From positions 3,936,501 to 4,000,500 of the forward strand of contig NZ_CP020038.1 of NCBI RefSeq assembly GCF_002157225.2: a stretch of 64,000 bases of DNA. The letters are read 5' to 3'. The stretch comes from Agarilytica rhodophyticola (GTDB taxonomy: Bacteria; Pseudomonadota; Gammaproteobacteria; Pseudomonadales; Cellvibrionaceae). The position numbers and the translations under genes are program-made. The notes beneath the pieces were generated by a model. That model searched no databases, was not told where the DNA came from, and saw nothing but the letters and a program-made list of their open reading frames with translations. Numbering within the stretch: position 1 is the stretch's first letter; each line of letters opens with the position of its first letter. This document shows positions 17,547 to 26,621 of this stretch, piece by piece.

Positions 17547-18629
17547 CTACTGCTTTATACACCGCACCAACATATTGACGCCTTCTGGCTCAAAGTCTAC
17601 CGTTACTTTACTATCGGCAAAAGCACTTTGGGAAAACAAACGCCGCATGTCTTCTTCGGTACGATAAATAAGCTTCCATTTTAATAAATGATCTAAAAAG
17701 ATTCTTGAGTCGCATGAGGTATGAAAATTCCCTATCACAATCTCACCCCCAGGCTTCAACATCTCATATAAAATATTAATTATTTTTACGGTAGCCCTGT
17801 CTTTGAAGTAATCAATTAGCCCCATAGAATAGACAAAATCTTGCTGGCGCATTGCAGAAGGTGGTGGCGTGAGCTTGAGAATATCAGCAGTACTTGTTGA
17901 AAAATAATGAGTCAGATAATTTTCCTGAATTCTATCATCGACCGAAGCGCAAGCACGTTTATCTTTATCTAAGCCAACAACTTTTAACCGCTGCCTATTT
18001 TCTTTACCCAGTAAACTATAAGTATTAAAAATTTCTTCCGCAGGGCCACAGGCAATACTAGAAACATAGGTTGTTTCATTACCATTTTTTAATACTTTTT
18101 CCATGATCTTATTTTCAATATATCGTTTTCTATTTTTTACTGCCTTACACGCTGGCTCCTGAAAAAAACAATAATTGACTGCTCTTCCTAAACTAGATTT
18201 TTCCTGACCGCCATCAGAGTAGATTTGCTTAATTGTGTAATGGTCTCCCGCTATACGTTGAGGTTTTTGTAAGCTACGAGAAGGCCATGTACCAAGCAAG
18301 CAAAACGATACAAATTCTTGGTGCATCCAGTCGCCAACAATTATTTTTTGATCACTACTAAAGCGGTCGGTGTGATAAAGGTTTGAATTCACATGAGATA
18401 ATATACTGCGAAAAGCCTGCTGCATTTTTTCCAACAAACTTATATCCATTTGTTCGTTGTTATTTGATATTTTTACAACTTCTGAGAATAGCGCTTTAAA
18501 TGAATATAAAGGCGTACGCTGATAAAGCTCGTCAATAAACCCTTGTAAAAAATACATTTGTGACGGATTTAGCATAGGAGTTGAGCTAATAAATTGTTCG
18601 TTATTGCCGTATATTTTTTCGTTTTTCAT
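17547..18629 (-). CDS. SAM-dependent methyltransferase (PhcB-like, fatty-acid methyl ester synthase)
   Basis: 360 residues. The C-terminal 180 residues form a class I methyltransferase: motif I SIACGPAEE (191-199), acidic motif II GLDKD (219-223), motif IV YSMGLIDYF (267-275) and a LKPGGEIVIGNF strand. The N-terminal 180 residues are helical and of unknown role. Both the length and the Y-S-x-G-L-x-D-Y motif fit Ralstonia PhcB, which methylates 3-hydroxy fatty acids to make the quorum-sensing signal 3-OH-PAME. It is the first gene of a minus-strand set with the sensor kinase and receiver-kinase. The product made here, including chain length, cannot be predicted. Confidence 0.8.
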   Translation of the reverse strand: MKNEKIYGNNEQFISSTPMLNPSQMYFLQGFIDELYQRTPLYSFKALFSEVVKISNNNEQMDISLLEKMQQAFRSILSHVNSNLYHTDRFSSDQKIIVGDWMHQEFVSFCLLGTWPSRSLQKPQRIAGDHYTIKQIYSDGGQEKSSLGRAVNYCFFQEPACKAVKNRKRYIENKIMEKVLKNGNETTYVSSIACGPAEEIFNTYSLLGKENRQRLKVVGLDKDKRACASVDDRIQENYLTHYFSTSTADILKLTPPPSAMRQQDFVYSMGLIDYFKDRATVKIINILYEMLKPGGEIVIGNFHTSCDSRIFLDHLLKWKLIYRTEEDMRRLFSQSAFADSKVTVDFEPEGVNMLVRCIKQ

Positions 18630-19096
18630 AATTTAATTAAGTGCAGTAAGTATTGGAAGAAAATAGATATGACCAAAATAAAATGTTAATTTTTTGACCC
18701 TATCTATAGCCGAAAAAATATCTTAGCACTCGAAATATGAATGACACTTAAGTAGAATAAAAAATTTTTAATATTATTTAACTCGTTAACATATTGTTAA
18801 TTGTTTTTACATTTTTACAAAACAAAAAAATAACATCACACAAATACAATGCCGAAAAAGCGCTTTAAATGTCACACTTTGTTACAGAATAAAAGACAAA
18901 TCTGGTTACCCTAGATTGCGAAGCTGTCTTTATATTGAAAAGCAATTAAAACTGAATAGAGTTATCCAAATGACTGGATGGTAGGTAAGTATATTGAGCC
19001 CTTTTAGAAGGGCTTAGAATTTAAATTATCGCTTTTGTAGTTTTACAAAGCGATTGGTTTAAAACGATAAGGTATTATCCTTGAAAAAATAAAAAG
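18630..19096. promoter_or_regulatory. Region upstream of the methyltransferase, with two stem-loops
   Basis: 467 AT-rich bases without a coding frame; the methyltransferase promoter should lie at its left end. Two hairpins follow the gene at 19097 (minus strand): 19028-19054 (ATCGCTTTTGTA, loop, TACAAAGCGAT) and 18997-19014 (AGCCCTT, loop TTAG, AAGGGCT). Neither has a strong U-run, but together they probably end that transcript. Confidence 0.45.
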
Positions 19097-19390
19097 CTAG
19101 GCCACACTAACATCGTCGGTATATGATTCTTGCCATGGTGATACAACAAGTTTTGCTTTGGCGAAGCTCATCGCTGAAGATAGAATGTTTAGCTTAATAT
19201 TTTTGTTATCGCTAAGACGATAACAGCTGGCAAAGCCAAAGGTATCAGCAAGATTCTCCAGCTCATCATTTTCTTTCAATTCACAATTGGTTGGAAATTC
19301 AAAAACAATATATTGATCTTGGCCCACAAATGCTGCTGCAAGTCTACTAGACATATTTACAAAAACAATTTTGCCTTTCATACAATGCAC
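19097..19390 (-). CDS. Small protein of unknown function
   Basis: 97 residues, soluble, starting at the ATG at 19390 with a GAG close by; ATG at codon 4 is an alternative start. The N-terminal half (KGKIVFVN, LAAAFVGQDQYIVFEF) looks like alternating beta strands of a small barrel such as an OB fold. I do not recognise the family. It is followed on its strand by two stem-loops and has no co-directional close neighbour, so it is probably a single-gene unit. Confidence 0.5.
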   Translation of the reverse strand: MHCMKGKIVFVNMSSRLAAAFVGQDQYIVFEFPTNCELKENDELENLADTFGFASCYRLSDNKNIKLNILSSAMSFAKAKLVVSPWQESYTDDVSVA

Positions 19391-19685
19391 TCTTTATTCT
19401 TTTCGATATATTAAGAACACTATAGCGCGTTGCCGTAGAATGACATGTCAGTCTAATCTGAAACTTTTGTAGGAAATTGACGATAAGAACGTAGGAAAGC
19501 AGCTTAACTGTCAGCGACATTCGTCACATTTATGATTTTTTTAGCATTTAATGGCTAAAGGCATACCTTTCATTACAACTGAAATGACATCTTTTGGTCA
19601 GATGTCACTCCAATGATCGATGGCATCAACGCAAGTGTCCACAAGCCCAATTAGGAAGCTTCAGGTCTCAGTAGATCTCATTAAG

Positions 19686-20954
19686 CTAAAAAAAGACTCT
19701 TGGCAGAAACTCTTTCAGTTTTTGCCAAGAGTCATCGTCAGCTTGTTGATCGTACTTAAGCGGTAATTCAAACTTTTCACCTAAAGCATCCGCACCAGGG
19801 TTAGTAAAGGAATGCAGTGCACCAGGGTAATCAACAAACTCGTAAGTCACACCCGCGACGTTCATCTCCTGTTGAAATTGTTGCTTTTGTTCCGCCGTTA
19901 CAAAAGGGTCTTCGGCACCATTAAGCACCAGCATGGGAGCAATCGATGACTGGCGACTCGAATCGATTGGTACCAGACCGCCTAAGCCACCGTGAAAACT
20001 TGCCACACCTTTTAAAGGTTTGCCCATACGCGCCATATTCATGACCACGGCACCACCAAAACAATAGCCAATAGCGGCAATATTATTCGGATCTGAAAAA
20101 TAGTTTTTCTGTAATATCTCTACTGCCGCATCAAAACGAGCCTCGGCAAGCGCTGTTTTAGTGCCGACCTGTTCCATAAACTTACCTGCATCTTGGGGGT
20201 GCTCGGCAAGCTTACCATCACCATACATATCAAGCGCAAATGCCACGTAGCCCTCTTTTGCAAGCATCTTGGCCCGCTCGCGAGCGTAGTCATTGTGCCC
20301 CCACCATTCATGCACAACTAGCACTCCGGGCACAGGGTCCAGTAGACCTACTGGATAAGCAAGAAAGCCATTTAGTTCTGTTCCATCGACCTTATAGCTA
20401 ACATCCTGAGTTTTTATAAGATCTAAAGGCTCAGACTCGGCGATAGCTTTTAGCGAGGCTAAGCCTTTTTCATAGTCTTTGCTCAACATATCTTCCACAG
20501 CCAAACCAAAATATCGGGCAATAATATTTTGATGCACAGTATGAAAACTCCAAGTGATAGTGGTTGTAGATCCTTTCTCGACCAAATCATAACGGGCATC
20601 TCCAGCACCAGCCTGCCCGAACAGGATACTCATTGCTGCACTAGCATTGGGGTTGTATCCGGTCATTGTCATAGAACCGGATCCAACTTGACTATTACCA
20701 GACCATGAACGTACAGAGCCAACGCCTAGATCAGGCCCTGAAAATCGTACACGAATGTTAGGATCTTTTTTTGACCACGGATCCCAACGGCTAAATTCTC
20801 TTAAATCACTAACCAGATGAAATACAGTTCCTATAGGCGCATTGATATCGATACTCCGTTGTAATTGGGTTTGCTTCGGTAATAAAGTACCAAGCGCAAA
20901 AAACAAAACAGGTACGGCAATAACAAAGGCAATAATAATTTTAAATGCTTTCAC
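19686..20954 (-). CDS. SRPBCC domain-dienelactone hydrolase fusion, membrane-anchored
   Basis: About 422 residues from GTG 20954, which has GGAG 5 bases upstream; the frame extends to a TTG at 20987. Residues 1-25 form a hydrophobic anchor. Residues 30-180 match the SRPBCC (polyketide cyclase-like) fold. Residues 190-422 form a dienelactone hydrolase-type alpha/beta hydrolase with the triad Cys298 (GYCFGG), Asp349 (GAEDPF) and His381 (GALHSFTNPGAD). Dienelactone hydrolases open lactones or cleave esters; the substrate here is unknown. The SRPBCC domain may bind the hydrophobic substrate. The last codons are part of an intrinsic terminator. Confidence 0.82.
   Translation of the reverse strand: MKAFKIIIAFVIAVPVLFFALGTLLPKQTQLQRSIDINAPIGTVFHLVSDLREFSRWDPWSKKDPNIRVRFSGPDLGVGSVRSWSGNSQVGSGSMTMTGYNPNASAAMSILFGQAGAGDARYDLVEKGSTTTITWSFHTVHQNIIARYFGLAVEDMLSKDYEKGLASLKAIAESEPLDLIKTQDVSYKVDGTELNGFLAYPVGLLDPVPGVLVVHEWWGHNDYARERAKMLAKEGYVAFALDMYGDGKLAEHPQDAGKFMEQVGTKTALAEARFDAAVEILQKNYFSDPNNIAAIGYCFGGAVVMNMARMGKPLKGVASFHGGLGGLVPIDSSRQSSIAPMLVLNGAEDPFVTAEQKQQFQQEMNVAGVTYEFVDYPGALHSFTNPGADALGEKFELPLKYDQQADDDSWQKLKEFLPRVFF
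19688..19733 (-). terminator. Intrinsic terminator inside the 3' coding end
   Basis: GACTCTTGGCA (19695-19705) and TGCCAAGAGTC (19723-19733) are exact inverted copies, with an inner AACT/AGTT pair. On the minus strand the hairpin is followed by seven T residues at 19694-19688. The T-run supplies the last Phe codons and the first base of the stop codon, so the terminator lies entirely within the coding region. Confidence 0.85.
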
Positions 20955-21070
20955 ATCCCCCTCCATTAAAAACTCATTAGATAGCAAAGCAGTGTAACAA
21001 ATTTGCGGGCTATGTTGATCCCAGCTGAAAATTGCTTGTATCAGAATAGATCAAGCAGACTTTAAGAGGT

Positions 21071-22216
21071 TTAATTTTGCGAAGAGAAAAAGGCTTCAAC
21101 AGCATCGCGCTCCCACATGGTGTCTTGATAGCCAAGCTCCATAAGTTCATCGCAATACTCGTGAGAAAACAACAGATAACTTGCCGCAGCCGACCCCCCT
21201 CCTTTGGCTGTCGCACCAGATTTTCGCATAAAAAAACGCATACTCGGCGGCATATTACGAATACGTCGGCCCGCTATTTTATCTAATGGCTTCGAGGGAG
21301 AGATAATCAAAGTTTCTACTGGACGCAGATGATAGGTATTTTCACAACGCTCTTGATCGGCAAGCTCAAGCAACTGATTGACACGTTCAAGATGTTCAAT
21401 ATCACCTTCTAAAGCATCGATAAAGACACTGTTAAACACCTGGCCCATAATCTGTCCTACAGAGGGTGAGCGCTTGGGCTGAGAGCGTTTAAATTTCCAT
21501 AAATTGCGAGCATGACGATTGCCACTGACACCAATAATAAATACCCGGTTTGCTCCTAAGTGTAAGGCTGAACTGATAGGCGCCATTTGTCGCATAGCCC
21601 CATCGCCAAAATATTCCTGACTCAGTCGCACAGTGGGAAATATACCGGGTATCGCGGATGATGCCAGTAGATGATCAACCGTAATTTTCGCCGGTGTACC
21701 TACCCTGCGATAGCGGCGCCAGCCTCTCAAAGATGGGTCGCCCTGAAAAAAGTTAACAGATTCACCAGAATTATACCCCAAAGCAGTAATCGACAGCGCT
21801 TTAAGATCACCAGCATCAATCCTATTTTGTAGGTTATCAAAAGGAATAACAGCCATTAATAATTCACGCAAAGGCGAGTTATCAAGCAAAGCTACCGGGT
21901 TTTCACGCCCCACACCTTCGTTAAAAAGTGAGGCCACTACCTTTGCCGCACCACCAATTTGGGCGCGCCAACCCACTCTAAATACCTGCTCAATTTCAAG
22001 ATTGCGCCAGATTTTTGATAAATCTCTCACCGAGCGACGAAACTGGCCGGAATGGGCAGCCAAACCTGTGGCATTGATGGCACCTGCTGAAGTGCCACAT
22101 ATAATAGGAAACGGATTGTGTAAACTTGGTAGAATATCAGACAGCGCCTGTAAGACGCCTACTTGATAGGCTGCACGAGCACCGCCACCTGATAAAATCA
22201 GCGCATTTGTCGACAT
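21071..22216 (-). CDS. Patatin-like phospholipase
   Basis: 381 residues. The oxyanion motif GGGARAAYQVG (10-20), nucleophile motif G41-T-S43-A-G and the DGA dyad motif in YFGDGAMRQMAP define a patatin with a Ser-Asp dyad. Patatins are acyl hydrolases acting on phospholipids or other lipid esters. No signal peptide is seen, so it is probably cytoplasmic or membrane-associated. The C-terminal third has no family I recognise. It sits downstream of fadD on the same strand with a 93-base gap, which suggests release of fatty acids for activation by FadD. Confidence 0.88.
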   Translation of the reverse strand: MSTNALILSGGGARAAYQVGVLQALSDILPSLHNPFPIICGTSAGAINATGLAAHSGQFRRSVRDLSKIWRNLEIEQVFRVGWRAQIGGAAKVVASLFNEGVGRENPVALLDNSPLRELLMAVIPFDNLQNRIDAGDLKALSITALGYNSGESVNFFQGDPSLRGWRRYRRVGTPAKITVDHLLASSAIPGIFPTVRLSQEYFGDGAMRQMAPISSALHLGANRVFIIGVSGNRHARNLWKFKRSQPKRSPSVGQIMGQVFNSVFIDALEGDIEHLERVNQLLELADQERCENTYHLRPVETLIISPSKPLDKIAGRRIRNMPPSMRFFMRKSGATAKGGGSAAASYLLFSHEYCDELMELGYQDTMWERDAVEAFFSSQN

Positions 22217-22309
22217 TAACTTCTAAATTCCAATGCAAACACCAAAGGTTCACAATACACATACTGGTAGTAACTGCCAAGGTGAGGCACCTACCTCCTA
22301 TGCAAACTG

Positions 22310-23923
22310 TTAACTTTGTGCAGAATCCCTCAACTCACGACGGAGAATTTTACCGACATTTGTTTTTGGCAAGCTATCCCTGAACTCGATGATTTTAGGA
22401 CATTTGTAAGGCGTCAAATGTTCTTTACAGTAAGCCTTAATCTCATCTTTAGTTAGGTTTTTATCATCCAGGACAACAAAAATTTTCACAACTTCACCGG
22501 AGGCAGGGTCCTCGTGACCAATGGCAGCAGCTTCAACAATCCCAGGGTGCTGGCTGACAACATCTTCAATTTCATTCGGGTAGACATTAAAGCCTGAAAC
22601 TAAAATCATGTCTTTTTTACGGTCAACCAGCTTGTAGCAGCCGTCTTCGCGTTTAAACGCCATATCACCGCTTTTTAACCAGCCATCCTCAGTCAACACT
22701 TTCGCCGTTTCATCAGGTCTCTGCCAATACCCTTTCATAACTTGAGGGCCGCGTACACAAAGCTCACCCACCTCACCATCAGGCACAACGGCACCATTTT
22801 CATCAATCAGCTTAATTTCAGTTTCAGCAACAGGAAAACCGATAGTCCCGGTTTGAACATTATCAATTTGGTTAGCGGTAACAACAGGTGATGCTTCGGT
22901 CATACCATAGCCCTCACCAATCTCTACACCAGTAAGATCAAGCCAAAGCTTGGTGGCATCCTCCGTCATTGCCATACCACCAGCAGATGAAATTCTCATC
23001 TTGGAGAAGTCAATGGTTTTTGCTCTCTCAAATCGAGACAAGGCAACATAAAGGGTATTAATACCAATAAAGACCGTAATCTGAGCGTCTTTAATGGCAT
23101 CGACTAACGAGTTCAGATCCCTTGGATTGGGAATTAAAATATTGTGTTCACCAAAGGAGAAAGCACACAAGCCATGCATACTAAAAGCATAAATATGATA
23201 GAGCGGCAGACAGGCGACAAACACCTCCTCTCCTTCTACAAAAGCGGTTGGCATGTGGCTGATCATTTGCCATACATTGCTGGCTAAATTACCGTGGGTC
23301 AACATTGCACCTTTAGAAACACCTGTCGTACCACCGGTGTATTGCAGAGCCATCAATGTGTCGCTATCCGTACTAAAGGACTTAAGGGTTTTAGCGGGTT
23401 TGGCTACAGTATCTCTAAACTTTATTATCTTGTTGAAGTGATAGTCTGGTACTAATTTCTTGACATATTTGACAGCAAAATTTATCAACTGCCTTTTCGG
23501 CGTTGGGTGAAGATCGACCAAGTTGGTCACGATGACATGCTCAACCGGTGTTTGATCGATAACTTCAGCAGCAGTGTTGGCAACGTTAGACAGCACTACG
23601 ATGGCTTTTGCACCACTGTCATTAAGTTGGTGTTTGAGCTCACGCGCGGTGTATAAAGGGTTGGTATTAACAATCACCATACCCGCCCGCAAAGCACCGT
23701 ACATAGCCACCGGATATTGCAAAATATTGGGCATCTGAAACGCGATTCGATCACCGGGTTCAAGTCCTAGATCATGCTGCAAATAACTTGCAAAACGCAA
23801 ACTCAACGCGTCTATTTCTTTAAAAGTAAGGGTGTGTCCAAGGCAAGTATAGGCAGGTCTATCACTAAAAGATGAAAAGGCATGATCCAATAGTTCAAGT
23901 ACATTATTATATCGAGGAATCAA
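22310..23923 (-). CDS. fadD: Long-chain fatty-acid-CoA ligase
   Basis: 537 residues against 561 in E. coli. It activates fatty acids to acyl-CoA through an acyl-AMP, usually at the inner face of the inner membrane. The ATP-binding P-loop motif YTGGTTGVSKGAM (195-207), the GYGMTEASPV segment, the GWLKSGD hinge region and the C-terminal PKTNVGKILRR lysine motif are all present. The start is TTG with GGAG 9 bases upstream. The gene lies between an acyl-CoA dehydrogenase upstream and a patatin downstream, all on the minus strand. The terminator at 24092-24116 separates it from the dehydrogenase. Confidence 0.93.
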   Translation of the reverse strand: MIPRYNNVLELLDHAFSSFSDRPAYTCLGHTLTFKEIDALSLRFASYLQHDLGLEPGDRIAFQMPNILQYPVAMYGALRAGMVIVNTNPLYTARELKHQLNDSGAKAIVVLSNVANTAAEVIDQTPVEHVIVTNLVDLHPTPKRQLINFAVKYVKKLVPDYHFNKIIKFRDTVAKPAKTLKSFSTDSDTLMALQYTGGTTGVSKGAMLTHGNLASNVWQMISHMPTAFVEGEEVFVACLPLYHIYAFSMHGLCAFSFGEHNILIPNPRDLNSLVDAIKDAQITVFIGINTLYVALSRFERAKTIDFSKMRISSAGGMAMTEDATKLWLDLTGVEIGEGYGMTEASPVVTANQIDNVQTGTIGFPVAETEIKLIDENGAVVPDGEVGELCVRGPQVMKGYWQRPDETAKVLTEDGWLKSGDMAFKREDGCYKLVDRKKDMILVSGFNVYPNEIEDVVSQHPGIVEAAAIGHEDPASGEVVKIFVVLDDKNLTKDEIKAYCKEHLTPYKCPKIIEFRDSLPKTNVGKILRRELRDSAQS

Positions 23924-24091
23924 CGTGTTCAGCTCCGCATTACAAATTATAATTATCTTGATTACCCCAGAAGGGTTCTCGCTTATCCAACTGCGAAATT
24001 TTATTTAAACAGCTTAGCAACTGTTTTACAAACTATGAGTGAAAATATAGGCTTTTTTACCGTCTTTTTATTATTAATGTAATCACAAAAT

Positions 24092-24116
24092 AAAAAAGCC
24101 GATGACTAGCATCGGC
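24092..24116 (-). terminator. Intrinsic terminator of the acyl-CoA dehydrogenase gene
   Basis: GCCGATG (24098-24104), loop ACTAG, CATCGGC (24110-24116), followed on the minus strand by six T residues. It begins 19 bases after the stop codon at 24135 and is a textbook intrinsic terminator. It may also act from the plus strand (TTTT follows). Confidence 0.92.
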
Positions 24117-24134
24117 TTTTGTTACCCTATTTCA

Positions 24135-25922
24135 CTATATTTCTTCTATTTCAAAATCCATCAAGTTATTAGCACCAGATTTCATGGTGATAGCTAATGA
24201 ATTTGTCCGCGGCAAAATGCGTTGGAAATAAAAACGTGCGGTCTTAATCTTACTCTTATAAAAACTAGCCTCACTGCCATCGACCTTATCAGCGGCCACA
24301 AGTGCTGCTTTAGCCCAGAAGTAGGCCAATGTAATATAGCCTGAATACATGAGATAGTCGCAGCTAGCGGCACTTACTTCTTCTTGGTTTTCCATTGCGG
24401 TGAGACCAATATGCATAGTCAAATCACCCCACTCTTTATTAAGAGCGGCCAGCGGCTCAACAAACTCTTTAGCGGCCTCATTCGACTCATGCTCTTTACA
24501 GAACTTATGAATAATTTTAGTAAAGCGTTTAAGCATCTCGCCTTGGCTCATTAAGACTTTACGCCCTAATAAATCAAGTGCCTGAATGCCGGTGGTACCT
24601 TCATAAAGCATGGAGATACGACTATCTCGCACGTTTTGTTCCGCACCCCACTCTTTGATATAACCGTGACCACCAAAACATTGAAGGCCGTGGTTAGCCG
24701 CTTCAAAGCCCACTTCGGTTAAGAAAGCTTTAGCAATGGGAGTAAGGAAAGCCAGAAGACCGTTTGCCTCTTTCTTTTCTTCTTCATCTTGTGAAAGATT
24801 CTCTATATCAATCAACTGCGAGAGAAAATAAATGAGCATACGACCGCCTTCGGCAAAAGCCTTTTGGGTCAATAGCATGCGTCTAACATCGGGATGCCAG
24901 ATGATAGAATCTGCCGCAGCGTCAGGGTTTTTAACTCCGCCCAAAGCACGGAACTGGATTCTATCCTTAGAGTATTCAAGAGATTTTTGATAGCCGATTT
25001 GTGCATGCGCCAACCCCTGAACAGCGGTACCAATACGCGCTGCATTCATAAAAGTGAACATGCAATTTAAACCGCGATTTGGTTCACCAATAAGAAAACC
25101 CTTGGCACCATCAAAATTCATAACACAAGTAGCGTTACCGTGAATACCCATCTTATGTTCGATCGAGCCACAGTTAACACCGTTACGCTCACCGACTTCA
25201 CCGGCATCATTAGGTAAAAACTTAGGCACAACAAATAGAGAAATACCTTTTGTTCCTTCGGGAGCATCGGGAAGTCGAGCCAGCACAATGTGAACAATAT
25301 TTTCTGCCATATCATGCTCACCAGCGGAGATAAATATTTTTGTTCCACTGATTTTATAAGAACCATCGGCATCGGGTTCAGCTTTCGTACGTAACATTCC
25401 CAAGTCGCTGCCGCAGTGTGCTTCAGTAAGACACATGGTGCCGGTCCATCGACCCTCAACCAATTTAGTAAGATACGTATTACGTTGTTCTTCAGTTCCG
25501 TGAAGATCGATAGTCTTCATAGCACCGTGGGAAAGACCTGTATACATCCCCCACGACCAGTTAGCAGAGCCTGCCATTTCGCTCAGCATTGTCCCAAGTG
25601 ATTCAGGCAACCCCTGACCACCCATTTCAGGATGATGAGTCATAGATGGCCAGCCGGCTTCGACAAACTGCTGGTACGCTTCTTTAAAGCCTGCAGGTGT
25701 TGTCACTTCACCGTCATTCCAGGTACAGCCTTCTTCATCTCCACTTGCATTCAATGGTGCTAATACGTTCTCACAGAACTTTGAACACTCTTCAAGAATT
25801 GCTGAAACAATATCAGGAGATGCGACATCACCTTGGCCTAAACGTTCGAAATGGGCATTGAAAGACAATACATCATCCATTACGAACTGCATATCTCGCA
25901 TTGGAACTTTGAAATCAGACAT
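24135..25922 (-). CDS. Acyl-CoA dehydrogenase, long form with C-terminal extension
   Basis: 595 residues, the length of the FadE5/DmdC-type dehydrogenases that carry an extra C-terminal domain. It introduces the trans-2 double bond in beta-oxidation, with FAD. Recognisable segments are MCLTEAHCGSDLG and KISGTKIFISAGEHD of the middle domain, and QCFGGHGYIKEWG with RISMLYEGTTGIQALDLLGRK of the C-terminal domain. The extra domain fills about 465-595. A GAGGA ribosome site lies before the ATG. It has its own terminator. Chain-length preference and electron acceptor cannot be read here. Confidence 0.93.
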   Translation of the reverse strand: MSDFKVPMRDMQFVMDDVLSFNAHFERLGQGDVASPDIVSAILEECSKFCENVLAPLNASGDEEGCTWNDGEVTTPAGFKEAYQQFVEAGWPSMTHHPEMGGQGLPESLGTMLSEMAGSANWSWGMYTGLSHGAMKTIDLHGTEEQRNTYLTKLVEGRWTGTMCLTEAHCGSDLGMLRTKAEPDADGSYKISGTKIFISAGEHDMAENIVHIVLARLPDAPEGTKGISLFVVPKFLPNDAGEVGERNGVNCGSIEHKMGIHGNATCVMNFDGAKGFLIGEPNRGLNCMFTFMNAARIGTAVQGLAHAQIGYQKSLEYSKDRIQFRALGGVKNPDAAADSIIWHPDVRRMLLTQKAFAEGGRMLIYFLSQLIDIENLSQDEEEKKEANGLLAFLTPIAKAFLTEVGFEAANHGLQCFGGHGYIKEWGAEQNVRDSRISMLYEGTTGIQALDLLGRKVLMSQGEMLKRFTKIIHKFCKEHESNEAAKEFVEPLAALNKEWGDLTMHIGLTAMENQEEVSAASCDYLMYSGYITLAYFWAKAALVAADKVDGSEASFYKSKIKTARFYFQRILPRTNSLAITMKSGANNLMDFEIEEI

Positions 25923-26621
25923 ACAGAAATCCTCAATAAATTTGCAATATATTTGGCCTGTCTAAAGGAGTAGTTTCAATCACTAAAAGCGTCATAATGA
26001 ATAACAAAGAGCATAAGATTTTGGCAGAGATAAACGCCACATCCATCAGCAAAAAAATGCACTAACAAGCCCGATCATCTGTGCTAGCGTTAATTATCCG
26101 CAAAATAACTACTGACCCACCCGGCAATAATGTTTGAGCTAAGCTTGCTCATCCAGAAAAATACAAACAACATGTATGTCGGGTAGTACATATAAAAAGT
26201 AGTACAGATAAAAATGCGCTTTACTTGCCCTCAAAATCAACGACTTATGATCGCCAACTTTCAACATTATATTCTTATAATACAGCTGATACTTATCTAC
26301 AAACAGGCAACAACTATACTTAAAGCCCTTGCTAATTCAACTCTTTTATTGCAACCGCAATACTCCATTTTTTTGCGCTTAAATGGCGCCTTATATCTAT
26401 ACGAAGATTAGCTCATATCGGTGCAAACACAATGCCCCAAATGGCACAAAAAACAACAAAATAAGCTTTATAAACAAAAGGGAGTGGGCCTAATTAATTA
26501 TAGAATAGAGAAAAGAAGTGAGTGGCTAGCAGCTCGTTAGAGAGGCTTTATTAACACAGCCACCACATGATTTATCCTGAACTGCTTGATTAACACTAAA
26601 AATTGCCTGGCTAAAAGCTAC
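25923..26621. promoter_or_regulatory. Upstream region of the acyl-CoA dehydrogenase, with a short tandem repeat
   Basis: 699 bases without a convincing gene; the dehydrogenase promoter must lie in its left part. A 16-base unit is repeated in tandem at 26183-26198 and 26199-26214 (GTAGTACATATAAAAA and GTAGTACAGATAAAAA, one difference). A weak open frame over 26214-26411 has no family signal and was not called. Confidence 0.45.

Noticed and set aside
26214-26411. 65-codon plus-strand frame
   Set aside because: Low-complexity Leu/Ile-rich frame in a promoter region, no ribosome site or homology signal.
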